This document shows positions 40,534 to 50,530 of a stretch of DNA of 64,000 nucleotides, piece by piece; positions within the stretch are counted from its first letter, which is position 1, and each line of letters begins with the position of its first letter. The notes under the pieces were generated by a model, which saw only the letters and a list, made by a program, of their open reading frames with translations, did not search any database and was not told where the DNA came from. The DNA is from Amorphus coralli DSM 19760 (lineage in GTDB: Bacteria; Pseudomonadota; Alphaproteobacteria; Rhizobiales; Amorphaceae). The stretch covers positions 1-64,000 of the forward strand of contig NZ_KB894570.1 in the NCBI RefSeq assembly GCF_000374525.1. The letters run 5' to 3'. The translations under genes were made by a program, and so were the position numbers.

Positions 40534-40577
40534 CTCATGTCGGGTCGTCTGCGTGTGTGTCCCTGTGCCGACGTGAG
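40534..40577 (+). promoter_or_regulatory. Likely Shine-Dalgarno-sequestering helix of the riboswitch
   Basis: CTCATGTCGG (40534-40543) can pair with CCGACGTGAG (40568-40577) over ten positions with one G-U. The second strand covers the purine-rich region GTGAGAG just before the gcvT ATG at 40580. This would hide the ribosome binding site, so the riboswitch may act on translation. Pairing is visible by eye; the switch mechanism is inferred. Confidence 0.5.
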
Positions 40578-40579
40578 AG

Positions 40580-41722
40580 ATGATGTCCGACGCCCCCGCG
40601 ACTGCCCTCCTGAAAACCCCGCTCGCCGACCGCCACGCCGCCCTCGGCGCGCGCCTGGTGCCGTTCGCCGGTTACGAGATGCCCGTCCAGTACGAGGGCA
40701 TCATGGCTGAGCACCTTTGGACGCGCGAGCACGCCGGCCTGTTCGACGTCTCCCACATGGGGCAAGTCGTTCTGACCGGCCCGTCGAAGAGCCACGACGC
40801 CATCGCCGACATTCTCGAGGCCATCGTGCCGGCCGAGGTGCGAGGTCTCGCGCCCGGGCGCATGCGTTACAATTTTTTGGTCAACGACGAGGGCGGGATC
40901 CTCGACGACCTGATGATCACGCGCCCGGCCGATCCGGCCGAGGAAGGGTCGCTGATGATCGTCTGGAACGCCGCCTGCAAGGATGCCGATCTCGCCCATC
41001 TCAAGGCCAGGCTTCCCGACGGCGCGTCCGTCACGGAGCTGTCCGATCGCGCGCTCTTGGCTCTGCAGGGCCCCGACGCCGCAGCGGTTCTGGCGGCCCA
41101 TGTTCCGGTCGCCGCCGATCTCGCCTTCATGGAAGCCGTCAAGACCAGCTTTGACGGCACCGAGTGTTTCGTCTCGCGCTCCGGATACACCGGCGAGGAC
41201 GGCTTCGAGCTTTCCGTTCCCGCTTCCGAGGCAACCCGTGTCTGGGATGCGCTGATGGCCGACGAGCGGGTGAAGCCGATCGGGCTGGGCGCCCGCGATT
41301 CGTTGCGGCTGGAAGCCGGTCTCTGTCTCTACGGTCACGATCTCGACGAGACCACGAGCCCGGTCGAGGCCGGCCTGACCTGGGCGATCGGCAAGCGCCG
41401 GCGCGCCGAGGGCGGCTTCCCGGGCGCGGGACGCATCCAGCGCGAACTCGCCGACGGACCGGCACGTCGCCGCGTCGGTATCCGGCCGGAGGGCAGGGCG
41501 CCGGCCCGCGAGGGGACTCTGATCTTCTCAGAGGGCGGCGAGGAGATCGGCATCGTCACCTCCGGTGGCTTCGGCCCGTCGGTCGGCGCTCCGGTGGCCA
41601 TGGGCTATGTCGGCACCGGCCACCACGAGCCCGGTACCGCGATCCTTCTGGAGGTGCGCGGCAAGCGCCTGCCGGCGGAGATCGTGAAGCTCCCCTTCGT
41701 TCCCAACCGTTTCAAGCGATAA
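40580..41722 (+). CDS. gcvT: Glycine cleavage system T protein (aminomethyltransferase)
   Basis: GcvT moves the methylene carbon of glycine from the lipoyl arm of GcvH to tetrahydrofolate and releases ammonia. The 380-residue protein shows the folate-binding and catalytic landmarks [38 protein letters not shown] and [11 protein letters not shown]. Two adjacent ATG codons (40580 and 40583) are possible starts. It is the first gene of gcvT-gcvH-gcvPA-gcvPB, under a glycine riboswitch. Confidence 0.97.
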   Translation: MMSDAPATALLKTPLADRHAALGARLVPFAGYEMPVQYEGIMAEHLWTREHAGLFDVSHMGQVVLTGPSKSHDAIADILEAIVPAEVRGLAPGRMRYNFLVNDEGGILDDLMITRPADPAEEGSLMIVWNAACKDADLAHLKARLPDGASVTELSDRALLALQGPDAAAVLAAHVPVAADLAFMEAVKTSFDGTECFVSRSGYTGEDGFELSVPASEATRVWDALMADERVKPIGLGARDSLRLEAGLCLYGHDLDETTSPVEAGLTWAIGKRRRAEGGFPGAGRIQRELADGPARRRVGIRPEGRAPAREGTLIFSEGGEEIGIVTSGGFGPSVGAPVAMGYVGTGHHEPGTAILLEVRGKRLPAEIVKLPFVPNRFKR

Positions 41723-41775
41723 CCGGACGCGGCCTCCCACCGCTCCCCCACCCCTTCCAGACAAGAGGCATCCCC

Positions 41776-42147
41776 ATGACCAAGCGTTTCACCGAAGACC
41801 ACGAATGGCTCGACATCCAGGGCGACGTGGCCACCGTCGGCATCACCACCTTCGCCCAGTCGCAGCTCGGCGACGTGGTGTTCGTCGAGCTTCCGGAGAC
41901 CGGCGCCCAGGTCGCCAAGGGCAAGGAGGCGGCCGTGGTGGAATCGGTGAAGGCGGCATCGGAGGTCTACGCTCCGGTGAGCGGCGAGGTGGTCGAGGTG
42001 AACACCGCACTGCCGGATGCGCCCGACACCGTGAACTCCGATCCGGAGGGCTCGGGCTGGTTTATGAAGATCCGCTTCTCCGACGAGGCGGAGGTCGCGA
42101 GCCTCATGGACGAGGCCGCCTACAAGGCCTTCGTCGACGCGCTCTGA
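41776..42147 (+). CDS. gcvH: Glycine cleavage system H protein
   Basis: GcvH carries lipoate, shuttling intermediates between the P, T and L proteins. The 123-residue protein starts [11 protein letters not shown] and has the lipoylation site Lys59 in [15 protein letters not shown] longer frame open upstream runs through gcvT in another phase and is not used. The lipoyl group would be completed by LipA, encoded at 2-3 kb of this window. Confidence 0.98.
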   Translation: MTKRFTEDHEWLDIQGDVATVGITTFAQSQLGDVVFVELPETGAQVAKGKEAAVVESVKAASEVYAPVSGEVVEVNTALPDAPDTVNSDPEGSGWFMKIRFSDEAEVASLMDEAAYKAFVDAL

Positions 42148-42184
42148 TCCGACCCGCCCCGACACCCCGAACGGAGGCGATGCC

Positions 42185-43525
42185 ATGCGCTATCTCCCCC
42201 TGACCGACACCGATCGCGCCGACATGCTGGCGGCGATCGGCGTCGACGCGATCGACGACCTGTTCGTCGACATCCCGGCCGACAAGCGCGTCGACGGCGC
42301 GCTGGATCTGCCGCCCCACCGCTCCGAGCTCGGCGTCGAGCAGGCGCTGAAGCGGATGGCGATGAAGAACGTCTCCGCCGACAGCGTTCCCTTCTTCGTC
42401 GGAGCCGGCGCCTACAAGCACCACGTGCCGGCGACGGTGGACCATTTGATCCAGCGCTCCGAGTTCCTCACCTCCTACACGCCCTACCAGCCCGAGGTGA
42501 GCCAGGGCACGCTGCAGGTGCTGTTCGAGTTCCAGACCCAGGTGGCGGAACTCACCGGCATGGAGGTCGCCAACGCCTCCATGTACGACGGCTCCACCGC
42601 CACGGCCGAGGCCGTACTGATGGCCAACCGGGTCACCAAGCGGCGCAAGGCCGTGCTCGCGGGCGGCCTGCACCCACACTACCGCGACGTGGTGCGCACG
42701 GTGGTCGACATGGCCGACGACAAGCTCGTCTGCCTTGAGGCCGATCCGTTGGGCACCGAGGACGTGATCGCCGCGATCGACGAGGAGACGGCCTGCGTCG
42801 TCGTCCAGACGCCGTCCTTCTACGGTCACCTGATCGATCTGAAGCCCATCGCCGAGGCGGCCCATGCCAAGGGCGCGCTGCTGGTCGCCGTCTTCACCGA
42901 GGTGGTGGCGCTGGCGGCCATCGAACCGCCGGGCGCGCAGGGTGCGGACATCGTCGTCGGCGAAGGGCAGTCTATCGGCAACCCGCTCACCTTCGGCGGA
43001 CCCTATGTCGGTCTCTTCGCCACCCGCCAGAAGTTCCTGCGCCAGATGCCGGGCCGGCTCTGCGGCGAGACCGTCGATGCCGACGGGCAGCGCGGCTTCG
43101 TGCTGACGCTGTCCACCCGCGAGCAGCACATTCGCCGTGACAAGGCGACGTCCAACATCTGCACCAACTCCGGGCTGTGCGCGCTGGCCTTCTCCATCCA
43201 CGCGACGCTGCTCGGCGGGGCGGGGCTGACCAAGCTGGCAGCCCTCAACCACGCCCAGGCGGTAATGCTGGTGGAGCGCCTCGACACCGTGCGCGGCGTC
43301 GAGGTTCTCAACGACACCTTCTTCAACGAGGTCACAATCCGGGTGGACCGCAACGCCGAAGGCGTCGTCGACGACCTGGCCGGCCGCGGCATCCTCGCCG
43401 GGGTTCCGGTGTCTCGGCTGCTGCCGAAATCCGGCCACGACGACCTGATCGTGCTCGCCGTCACCGAATGCGTCTCCGACGACGACATCGAGACGCTCGC
43501 CACCGCGCTTTCGGAGGTTCTCTGA
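42185..43525 (+). CDS. gcvPA: Glycine dehydrogenase (decarboxylating) subunit 1
   Basis: This is the N-terminal half of the split P-protein, 446 residues. Recognisable stretches are [45 protein letters not shown] and [11 protein letters not shown]. Together with GcvPB it decarboxylates glycine using PLP. Many proteobacteria have a single 950-residue GcvP; this genome uses the two-subunit form. It is 37 bases after gcvH and three bases before gcvPB. Confidence 0.97.
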   Translation: MRYLPLTDTDRADMLAAIGVDAIDDLFVDIPADKRVDGALDLPPHRSELGVEQALKRMAMKNVSADSVPFFVGAGAYKHHVPATVDHLIQRSEFLTSYTPYQPEVSQGTLQVLFEFQTQVAELTGMEVANASMYDGSTATAEAVLMANRVTKRRKAVLAGGLHPHYRDVVRTVVDMADDKLVCLEADPLGTEDVIAAIDEETACVVVQTPSFYGHLIDLKPIAEAAHAKGALLVAVFTEVVALAAIEPPGAQGADIVVGEGQSIGNPLTFGGPYVGLFATRQKFLRQMPGRLCGETVDADGQRGFVLTLSTREQHIRRDKATSNICTNSGLCALAFSIHATLLGGAGLTKLAALNHAQAVMLVERLDTVRGVEVLNDTFFNEVTIRVDRNAEGVVDDLAGRGILAGVPVSRLLPKSGHDDLIVLAVTECVSDDDIETLATALSEVL

Positions 43526-43528
43526 CCC

Positions 43529-45112
43529 ATGATGAACCAGAACGGACGTCCCACACGGCCCGAGGCGGCGAACGCCGCCGAGACGGTCGGCACCTTCACC
43601 GGCAACGCCGCCCTCGACATCGAGGAGCCGCTGATCTTCGAGGTCGGCACGAACGAGGCCACCGGCGTCGACCTGCCCGATCCCGCACCGGTGACGTCGC
43701 GCCTCGGCGGCCATGCCCGCAAGACGGCGGTGAACCTGCCGGGCCTGACCGAGCCCGAAACCATGCGCCACTACGTGCGCCTGTCGCGGCAGAACTACGC
43801 CATCGATCTCGGCCTCTACCCGCTTGGCTCGTGCACCATGAAGCACAACCCGCGGCTCAACGAGAAGATGGCCCGGGTGCCGGGCTTCGCAGACATCCAT
43901 CCGCTGCAGCCGCTGGCGACCGTTCCCGGCGCCATCGAGCTGATGGCGGAGCTGTCGCACTGGCTGATGGAGATGACCGGCATGGCGGCCGTCGCCCTGT
44001 CGCCCAAGGCGGGCGCTCACGGCGAACTCTGCGGCATGATGGCCATCAAGGCGGCGCTGAAAGCCCGGGGTGAGACCCGATCCAAGGTGCTGGTGCCGGA
44101 ATCGGCGCATGGCACCAACCCGGCGACCGCCGCGCTTCTCGGCTATTCCGTGGTCTCCATTCCGGCCCGCGCCGACGGCACGGTCGACGTGGAAGCGGTC
44201 CGGGAGCGCCTCGACGAGGACGTCGCGGCGATCATGCTGACCAACCCCAACACGTGCGGGCTCTTCGAGCGCGACATCGTGGAGATGGCGGAGGCGGTGC
44301 ACGCCGTCGGCGCCTACTTCTACGGGGATGGTGCCAACTTCAACGCCATCATGGGCAAGGTGCGGCCGGGCGATCTCGGCATCGACGCCATGCACATCAA
44401 CCTGCACAAGACCTTCTCCACGCCGCACGGCGGTGGCGGGCCGGGCGCTGGCCCGGTTGTGCTTTCCGACAAGCTCGCGGCCTACGCGCCGTTGCCGTAC
44501 CTGCGCATGGAGGCGGGCGGCGCGGTGCTGGTCGAGCATCCGTCCGACACGGAGGCCGAGGCGCATCCCTTCGGCCGCATGACGGCTTTCCACGGCCAGA
44601 TGGGCATGTATGTGCGGGCCCTCTCCTACATGATGTCGCACGGCGAGGATGGTCTGCGCCAGGCGGCGGAGGATGCGGTTCTGTCGGCGAACTACGTCAA
44701 GGCGCGGCTCGCCGACGTGATGACGGTCGCCTATCCGGAGCGACCCTCCATGCACGAAGTCCTGTTCAAGGACGACTTCCTGGATGGCACCGGTGTTTCC
44801 ACCCTCGACTTCGCCAAGGCGATGATCGACGAGGGCTTCCACCCCATGACCATGTACTTCCCGCTGGTCGTGCACGGCGCGATGCTGGTGGAGCCGACGG
44901 AGTCGGAGAGCAGGGCGAGCCTGGATCTGTTCATCGCCACCCTGCGCGATCTCGCCATGGCGGCGTCGAACGGCCAGGTCGAGCGGTTTAAGCAGGCGCC
45001 GCAGCACGCCCCGCGCCGCCGTCTCGACGAAACCCGCGCGGCCCGCAGCCCGAGCCTCAGGTGGACGCCGCCCGAGCCGCGTTCCATCGAGCCGGCGGAA
45101 GCGGCGGAGTAG
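43529..45112 (+). CDS. gcvPB: Glycine dehydrogenase (decarboxylating) subunit 2
   Basis: This 527-residue subunit carries the PLP-binding lysine in INLHKTFSTPHGGGGPG and the GSCTMKHNPRLNE segment. It completes the glycine decarboxylase with GcvPA. The C-terminal extension (PRRRLDETRAARSPSLRW) is common in alphaproteobacterial forms. It is the last gene of the operon and is followed by a strong intrinsic terminator. The L protein (dihydrolipoamide dehydrogenase) is encoded elsewhere, as usual. Confidence 0.97.
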   Translation: MMNQNGRPTRPEAANAAETVGTFTGNAALDIEEPLIFEVGTNEATGVDLPDPAPVTSRLGGHARKTAVNLPGLTEPETMRHYVRLSRQNYAIDLGLYPLGSCTMKHNPRLNEKMARVPGFADIHPLQPLATVPGAIELMAELSHWLMEMTGMAAVALSPKAGAHGELCGMMAIKAALKARGETRSKVLVPESAHGTNPATAALLGYSVVSIPARADGTVDVEAVRERLDEDVAAIMLTNPNTCGLFERDIVEMAEAVHAVGAYFYGDGANFNAIMGKVRPGDLGIDAMHINLHKTFSTPHGGGGPGAGPVVLSDKLAAYAPLPYLRMEAGGAVLVEHPSDTEAEAHPFGRMTAFHGQMGMYVRALSYMMSHGEDGLRQAAEDAVLSANYVKARLADVMTVAYPERPSMHEVLFKDDFLDGTGVSTLDFAKAMIDEGFHPMTMYFPLVVHGAMLVEPTESESRASLDLFIATLRDLAMAASNGQVERFKQAPQHAPRRRLDETRAARSPSLRWTPPEPRSIEPAEAAE

Positions 45113-45142
45113 GGCGAACCGCCCGATCCCATCCGAACGACA

Positions 45143-45183
45143 AAGGCCCGCGCTCCGATCGGAGCGCGGGCCTTCTCCTTTTT
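45143..45183 (+). terminator. Strong intrinsic terminator of the gcv operon
   Basis: A perfect 16-base palindrome (45143-45158 with 45159-45174, core CCCGCGCTCC) forms a very stable hairpin, followed by CTCCTTTTT. It begins 30 bases after the gcvPB stop and stands 38 bases from the end of the convergent BCCT gene. The T-rich tail exists only on the plus strand. Confidence 0.9.
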
Positions 45184-45212
45184 GCGGCGGTCCTTCAGGC
45201 GGACAAGCTGGC

Positions 45213-46847
45213 CTAGTTCGGCCGGCCTGTGGCCGGGGCGGGCCGGAACGATCCGCCCTGGGGCGCGGCGTTGTCGGCCGTCCGCTCTTCCTGGGGTACC
45301 TTGTGGATGCCGGCCCGCTCGAAGCGCAGCTGCCGCACCAGGCCCCAGCACATCAGCGCGATGACGATGGAGAAGGGCAGGCCGGAGGTGATCGACGCGG
45401 TCTGCAGGGCCGTCAGCGCATTGCCTTCGGTCATCGAGCCTGCAACCAGCAGCACGGCCGCCACGACGCCTTCCAGCACGGCCCAGAACAGCCGCTGCTG
45501 CCAGATCGGGTTCGGGTCGCCGCCATTGGTCAGCATGTCCACCACCAGCGAGCCGGAATCCGACGAGGTGGCGAAGAAGATGGCCACCACGACGATGCCG
45601 AGCGCGGCCAGGACCGTCACGAACGGCGCCGCCAGCGGCAGCTGTTCCAGCAGCACGAACAGCGCGGTGTTGGTGTCGGCGTCGATCAGCGCCTCGCCGC
45701 CATTTCCGTCCATGATGTAGCGCAGCGCCGAGCCGCCGAAGATGGTGAACCAGACGATGGAGGCGCCCGTGGGGGCGAGAAGGCAGCCGGCGATGAACTG
45801 GCGGATGGTGCGGCCGCGCGAGATGCGGGCGATGAACATGCCAACGAACGGCGACCAGGCGATCCACCAGCCCCAGTAGAACAGCGTCCATGAGGAAAGC
45901 CAGTCGGCCCCCTCGCTGTTGAAGACGAACATGCGCAGGCTGGTCTCCGGCAGATGCTGCAGATAGTGGCCTGTGGAGCCCACCATGAACTGCAGGATGA
46001 ACAGCGTCGGTCCGGCCAGGAACACCACCGTCGCCAGGATCACCGCAAGCCAGAGGTTGACGACCGATAGCCGGCGCACGCCCTTGTCCAGCCCCGCCAT
46101 CACCGATAGCACTGCCACGCCGGTGACGGCGGCAATAATCAGAACCTGCACCGTCGGTGTGTCCGGCACACCGAAGATGGCGTTTAGGCCGGCGCTGATC
46201 TGGGTGGCGCCGAGGCCCAGCGAGGTTGCCAGGCCGAACAGCGTGCTGAACACGGCGAGGATGTCGACCATGTGGCCGATCGGGCCGTAGATCCGGTCGC
46301 CGATGAGGGGATAGAAGGCCGACGCCGGGCGCAGCGGCAGGTCGTGCCGAAAGCAGAAGTAGCCGAGCGAGAGGCCGATCACGATGTAGACGGCCCAGGC
46401 GTGCAGGCCCCAATGGAAGAAGGTGATGTTCATCGCCTCACGCGCGGCAGCGGCCGTTTCCGGGTCGCTGGTCGGCGGGGCGGTAAAGTGGGAGATCGGT
46501 TCGGCAACGCCGTAGAAGACCAGGCCGATGCCCATGCCGGCAGTGAACAGCATGGAGAACCAGCCGAACGTGCTCCATTCCGGCTTTTCGTCCGGTTTGC
46601 CCAGCTTGATGGAGCCGTACGGCGTCACCATCAGGACGATGGCGAAAAGCAGAAAGCCGGAAACGGCCAGCATGTACCACCAGCCGAAATAGGTGGAGAT
46701 CCAGCCTTTGACGGCGTTGGCGACGTCGCCGAGGTTGCCTGGTGCGATCACGCCCCACCCGACGAAGGCCAGGACGAGCAGTGCCGATGCAATAAAGACG
46801 GGTGGGTTGGTGTGCTCGCGTAAATAATCGCGCGCGGATGCCATCAT
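45213..46847 (-). CDS. BCCT family betaine/choline/carnitine transporter
   Basis: The 544-residue protein has twelve predicted membrane segments and the BCCT tryptophan-rich signature in TLFYWGWWIAWSPFVGMFIARISRGRT. The glycine-rich SMLFTAGMGIGLVFYG segment of helix 3 matches sodium-coupled members rather than the proton-coupled choline type. It probably imports glycine betaine, choline or a related quaternary amine for osmoprotection or as a carbon source. Two adjacent ATGs (46847, 46844) are preceded by GGGAG; the second has better spacing. It stands alone. Confidence 0.93.
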   Translation of the reverse strand: MMASARDYLREHTNPPVFIASALLVLAFVGWGVIAPGNLGDVANAVKGWISTYFGWWYMLAVSGFLLFAIVLMVTPYGSIKLGKPDEKPEWSTFGWFSMLFTAGMGIGLVFYGVAEPISHFTAPPTSDPETAAAAREAMNITFFHWGLHAWAVYIVIGLSLGYFCFRHDLPLRPASAFYPLIGDRIYGPIGHMVDILAVFSTLFGLATSLGLGATQISAGLNAIFGVPDTPTVQVLIIAAVTGVAVLSVMAGLDKGVRRLSVVNLWLAVILATVVFLAGPTLFILQFMVGSTGHYLQHLPETSLRMFVFNSEGADWLSSWTLFYWGWWIAWSPFVGMFIARISRGRTIRQFIAGCLLAPTGASIVWFTIFGGSALRYIMDGNGGEALIDADTNTALFVLLEQLPLAAPFVTVLAALGIVVVAIFFATSSDSGSLVVDMLTNGGDPNPIWQQRLFWAVLEGVVAAVLLVAGSMTEGNALTALQTASITSGLPFSIVIALMCWGLVRQLRFERAGIHKVPQEERTADNAAPQGGSFRPAPATGRPN

Positions 46848-47081
46848 TGTCTCCCGGTTCGAACTCAGGACAGACAAGTTGAAGCTTGGCAACCGGGCAG
46901 GAAGATCTTGATCGTGGCTGAAAAGTGCCCCGCCGCCATGGTTCGTCCACAAAGGGAACGAGCGTTTGGCGGCTTGGTTCAGAAAAAATCTTGGACGCTT
47001 GGAATAGGGCTGCGGTGCCTTGGCAGGGCGACATGTCGTCGGGCCATGCCGTCCGGGGCGGAAGGAGCGCGGGCGGCGTTC

Positions 47082-48119
47082 TCAGCCTTCGTCGCCGTTG
47101 AACAGGCCGATCTGCTCCGACGGCAGGCTGGTGGGCGGTGCCAGTCCGAGGTGGCGGTAGGCGGCGGGCGTCATCATCCGGCCGCGCGGGGTGCGGTGCA
47201 CGAAGCCCTGCTGGATCAGGTAGGGTTCGACGATGTCCTCGATGGCGTCGCGCGGCTCCGACAGGGCGGCGGCGATGGTCTCGATGCCGACCGGGCCGCC
47301 GGAAAAGCTCTCCGCGATCACCCGCATGTAGCGCCGGTCGAGGGCGTCGAGACCGGCGGAATCCACGTCGAGCCGGGTCAGCGAGCGGTCGGCGAGATCG
47401 CGGTCGATGGTCTCCTGTTCACCGACGATGGCGAAGTCGCGCACCCGGCGCAGGAGCCGGCCGGCGATGCGCGGCGTACCGCGGGCGCGCCGGGCGATCT
47501 CGATGGCGCCGTCCGGCGTGATGCCCATGCCCATCAGGGCGGCGCCCCGGCTGACGATGGAGGTGAGCTCCTCCACCGAATAGAATTCCAGCCTGAGCGG
47601 GATGCCGAACCGGTCGCGCAGCGGCGTGGTCAGGAGCCCGAGCCGGGTGGTGGCGCCCACCAGGGTGAACTTGGCGAGATCGATACGCACCGATCGCGCG
47701 GCCGGGCCTTCGCCGATGATCAGGTCGAGCTGGAAGTCCTCCATCGCCGGGTAGAGGATCTCCTCCACCGCCGGCGACAGCCGGTGGATCTCGTCGATGA
47801 ACAGCACGTCGCGTTCGCCGAGATTGGTGAGCAGCGCGGCAAGGTCGCCGGCCTTGGCGATCACCGGACCGGAAGTGGCGCGGAAATTCACCGAGAGTTC
47901 GCGGGCGACGATCTGGGCGAGCGTCGTCTTGCCGAGGCCGGGCGGGCCGACGAGCAGCACGTGGTCGAGGGCTTCCTGGCGCGCCGCGGCGGCCTTGACG
48001 AAAACCTGCAGGTTGGCGCGCGCCGCCGCCTGGCCGACGAAGTCGTCAAGCGCTTCGGGGCGAAGCGACCGGTCGAAGTCGTCGCCGCGTTCCTCCGCCG
48101 AGATCAGTCGCTCGCTCAT
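47082..48119 (-). CDS. ruvB: Holliday junction branch-migration DNA helicase RuvB
   Basis: RuvB is the hexameric AAA+ motor that drives branch migration with RuvA. The 345-residue protein has Walker [13 protein letters not shown], Walker [11 protein letters not shown], the sensor [18 protein letters not shown] with arginine finger, and the C-terminal winged-helix [17 protein letters not shown]. It is 31 bases after ruvA, and the three ruv genes read ruvC-ruvA-ruvB. Confidence 0.98.
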   Translation of the reverse strand: MSERLISAEERGDDFDRSLRPEALDDFVGQAAARANLQVFVKAAAARQEALDHVLLVGPPGLGKTTLAQIVARELSVNFRATSGPVIAKAGDLAALLTNLGERDVLFIDEIHRLSPAVEEILYPAMEDFQLDLIIGEGPAARSVRIDLAKFTLVGATTRLGLLTTPLRDRFGIPLRLEFYSVEELTSIVSRGAALMGMGITPDGAIEIARRARGTPRIAGRLLRRVRDFAIVGEQETIDRDLADRSLTRLDVDSAGLDALDRRYMRVIAESFSGGPVGIETIAAALSEPRDAIEDIVEPYLIQQGFVHRTPRGRMMTPAAYRHLGLAPPTSLPSEQIGLFNGDEG

Positions 48120-48150
48120 CGCGTCCGGTTTCCGTCCGTGGTCGTCCGCA

Positions 48151-48771
48151 TCAGCGGTCCGAGAGCAGCTTCAGGCCGCCGCGGATCAGCTCCGCGGTCT
48201 TGGCCTCGCCGCCGGCTTCCTCGCTCAGCCTGGCGACGACCTTGCGCACTTCCGCCTCGGCATAACCGAGATTGACCAACGCCGAAACCGCGTCCGCAAC
48301 GGCCGGGTCGGACGGACGGCGCGACAGCGGCGTGGCCACGAAGGTCTGGTCGCCGCCGCTGGCCATGACGCTGCCGACCTTGTCCTTCAGCTCCGAGATC
48401 AGCCGCTCCGCCACGCGCTTGCCGACGCCCGGCGCGCGCACGATGGAGGTGGTATCCTCCACGGCGATGGCCTCGGTCAGCTCGTCGCCGGAGAGGACGC
48501 CCAGCACCGCCAGCGCCACCTTGGCGCCCACTCCCTGCACGGTCTGCAGCATGCGGAACCACTGGCGCTCGGTCTCGCTGGCAAAGCCGTACAGCCGGAT
48601 CATGTCCTCGCGCACCACCGTGTCGATGGTCAGCGTTACCGCTTCGCCGGGGGCGGGCAGGTTTGCCAGCACGCGGGACGGGCAATACACCTCGTAGCCG
48701 ACGCCGTGCACGTCGATGATGGCGGCATCCTCGCCGATGGCTTCCACGACGCCCTTGAGCCGGCCGATCAT
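48151..48771 (-). CDS. ruvA: Holliday junction branch-migration protein RuvA
   Basis: RuvA binds four-way junctions as a tetramer and loads RuvB. The 206-residue protein begins MIGRLKG and has the OB-fold [22 protein letters not shown] leading into the helix-hairpin-helix motifs ([16 protein letters not shown] and [16 protein letters not shown]), with a C-terminal RuvB-binding domain after a flexible linker. Its start overlaps the ruvC stop by one base (TGATG). Confidence 0.98.
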   Translation of the reverse strand: MIGRLKGVVEAIGEDAAIIDVHGVGYEVYCPSRVLANLPAPGEAVTLTIDTVVREDMIRLYGFASETERQWFRMLQTVQGVGAKVALAVLGVLSGDELTEAIAVEDTTSIVRAPGVGKRVAERLISELKDKVGSVMASGGDQTFVATPLSRRPSDPAVADAVSALVNLGYAEAEVRKVVARLSEEAGGEAKTAELIRGGLKLLSDR

Positions 48772-49289
48772 CACGCGCTCTCCGCCAGCCGGTCCGCCAG
48801 CACGCGGGCCTGCCGGTGCTGCGCGTGACACAGCGCGATGGCCAATGCGTCGGCGGCGTCGTCGCTGTCGAAGGTGGCCTTGGGCAGAAGCACGTTGACC
48901 ATCATGCGGATCTGCTTCTTGTCGCCGTGGCCGACGCCGATGACGGTCTTCTTCACCAGGTTCGGCGCGTATTCCGAGACCGGCAGGCCGATGCGGGCGG
49001 GGGCGAGCAGGGCAATGCCGCGCGCCTGGCCCAGCTTCAGGGTGGCGGCGGCGTCGCGGTTCACGAAGGTCTTCTCCACGGCAACTTCGGCCGGGCCGAT
49101 CTCGCCGAGAACGGTTTCCAGCCCGGCGTAGAGGCTCGCCAGGCGCTCGGCGAGGCTGTCGGAGGCGTTGGAACTGACCGTGCCGGCGCCCAGGAAACTG
49201 ACGGCGTTGCCGGAAACGGCGATTGCGCCCCAGCCGGTGCGGCGGAGGCCTGGGTCGATACCGAGGATGCGAATCGGGTGCGGCTGCAT
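48771..49289 (-). CDS. ruvC: Crossover junction endodeoxyribonuclease RuvC
   Basis: RuvC resolves Holliday junctions. The 172-residue protein has the RNase H-like acidic residues in [26 protein letters not shown] and the C-terminal [15 protein letters not shown]. It is the first gene of ruvCAB. In many bacteria yebC lies just upstream of ruvC; here an alpha/beta hydrolase gene sits between them, and yebC is read in the opposite direction. Confidence 0.97.
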   Translation of the reverse strand: MQPHPIRILGIDPGLRRTGWGAIAVSGNAVSFLGAGTVSSNASDSLAERLASLYAGLETVLGEIGPAEVAVEKTFVNRDAAATLKLGQARGIALLAPARIGLPVSEYAPNLVKKTVIGVGHGDKKQIRMMVNVLLPKATFDSDDAADALAIALCHAQHRQARVLADRLAESA

Positions 49290-49404
49290 GGAACATGGGT
49301 AGAACGGATGAGGGTCCGTGCCTACACGGCAGCCATCGATTTTCTCTGTCGTGGCGCGCCGCTCCGGCCCCCGAACCGCGCGGAACAGGGGCGGGAGCCT
49401 GTAC

Positions 49405-50253
49405 TCACTCCGGATGCGCGCCGATAAAGTCGAGGATCAGCCGGGTGATCTCGTCGGGATGGCTTTCCATGACGAAGTGGCCGCCGCCCTCGATGATCGT
49501 CAGCGTCGAGCCCGGGATGGCGTCGTGCAGCCGGTGCGCCCAGTCGACCACCTGCCAGGCGTCTTTCTCGCCCCAGATTATCTGCACCGGCATGGCGAGC
49601 TCGCCGAGGCGGGCGCCGACGTCCATCGTGTGCTTCGGGTCGTAATGGGCGATCTGGTGCTGGTAGAGGCTCGCCTGGCCAACCGGCCCGGCGACCATCT
49701 CCAGGTAGGCGTCGACGGTTCCGTCGGTCAGCCGGTCCGGATCGGTGATGGCCGTCTCCAGCCACGCTTTTGTATGCGCGCGGTGCTCGGCGTCGGGCGC
49801 GGCGATCAGCGCGTCCAGCCCGGCGGCGATCTGCTGGCGGGTGCGCGGCGACGGCCAGCTGTCGAAGGAGACATTGTCGATCAGCGTCAGGGAGGCGATG
49901 CGCTCGGGGTGGAACACGCCAAGCCGCTGCGCCACCGCGCCGCCGATGTCGTGGGCGACGATGTGGGCGCGGTCCAGCCCCCAGGCGTCCAGCAGTTGCA
50001 GCAGGATCGGAAGCTGGGCCGTTACCGACGTATCCACGGCCGGATCGGCGGGCCGTTCCGAGCGGCCGAAGCCGAGAAGATCGTAGACGTGGACCCGGTA
50101 TCCGGCCTGGACGAGGGCAGGGGCCACGTTGCGCCAGATGTGGGAGAAGGCGGGCGTGCCGTGCATCAGCACGACCGACGGGCCGTCACCCTTGATGCCA
50201 TAGGCGATGCGGTGGCCGTCGACGAGAAGATGGTCGGGCGTCAGGTTGATCAT
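49405..50253 (-). CDS. Alpha/beta hydrolase with Asp nucleophile (haloalkane dehalogenase/epoxide hydrolase-like)
   Basis: The 282-residue protein starts [10 protein letters not shown]. The oxyanion motif is [10 protein letters not shown], the nucleophile elbow [10 protein letters not shown] carries Asp where lipases have Ser, and the catalytic His is in [11 protein letters not shown]. An Asp nucleophile is typical of haloalkane and haloacetate dehalogenases and epoxide hydrolases, which work through a covalent aspartyl ester. The halide-stabilising residues cannot be assigned by eye, so the substrate is open. It is inserted between ruvC and yebC. Confidence 0.85.
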   Translation of the reverse strand: MINLTPDHLLVDGHRIAYGIKGDGPSVVLMHGTPAFSHIWRNVAPALVQAGYRVHVYDLLGFGRSERPADPAVDTSVTAQLPILLQLLDAWGLDRAHIVAHDIGGAVAQRLGVFHPERIASLTLIDNVSFDSWPSPRTRQQIAAGLDALIAAPDAEHRAHTKAWLETAITDPDRLTDGTVDAYLEMVAGPVGQASLYQHQIAHYDPKHTMDVGARLGELAMPVQIIWGEKDAWQVVDWAHRLHDAIPGSTLTIIEGGGHFVMESHPDEITRLILDFIGAHPE

Positions 50254-50308
50254 GGTACGGTTCGTCCGGCTTCGGGATGAGCGGTCTCCAGCATCGCGTC
50301 GACGCTTC

Positions 50309-50328
50309 ATCGCGAAAAGCGATTTTTT
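50309..50328 (+). terminator. Terminator-like hairpin with six T residues
   Basis: ATCGC and GCGAT pair around GAAAA, and the stem runs into TTTTTT (ATCGCGAAAAGCGATTTTTT). The form is that of a small intrinsic terminator on the plus strand, but it lies between divergent genes with no annotated plus-strand transcript ending there. It could end a short leader or small RNA, or be an operator. Confidence 0.4.
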
Positions 50329-50530
50329 ATGCCGAAACGCATCGATCATTACGATGTTTTGACTGTTCGGCGAGCCGTCTGGGCGGGGTGGACGCAGCGC
50401 CGGAAAGGGGCCACATCAGTCTGACGGACCGCGCCCCGTGCGCGTCCATGCGTTGCGATGCGCGCCGGACTTGCGTATTCCAGACCATCGCATTTCGCGG
50501 ACCCATTTCAAGAACACGAACGGTTGGACG

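Noticed and set aside
41164-42147. A 327-codon frame ending at the gcvH stop
   Set aside because: Only its last 123 codons (from 41776) are gcvH. The earlier part runs through gcvT in the wrong phase.
42104-45007. A 967-codon open frame antisense to gcvH, gcvPA and gcvPB
   Set aside because: It is the mirror of real genes in high-GC DNA. Its translation is rich in Arg, His and Gly with no domain, and the plus-strand proteins are unmistakable.
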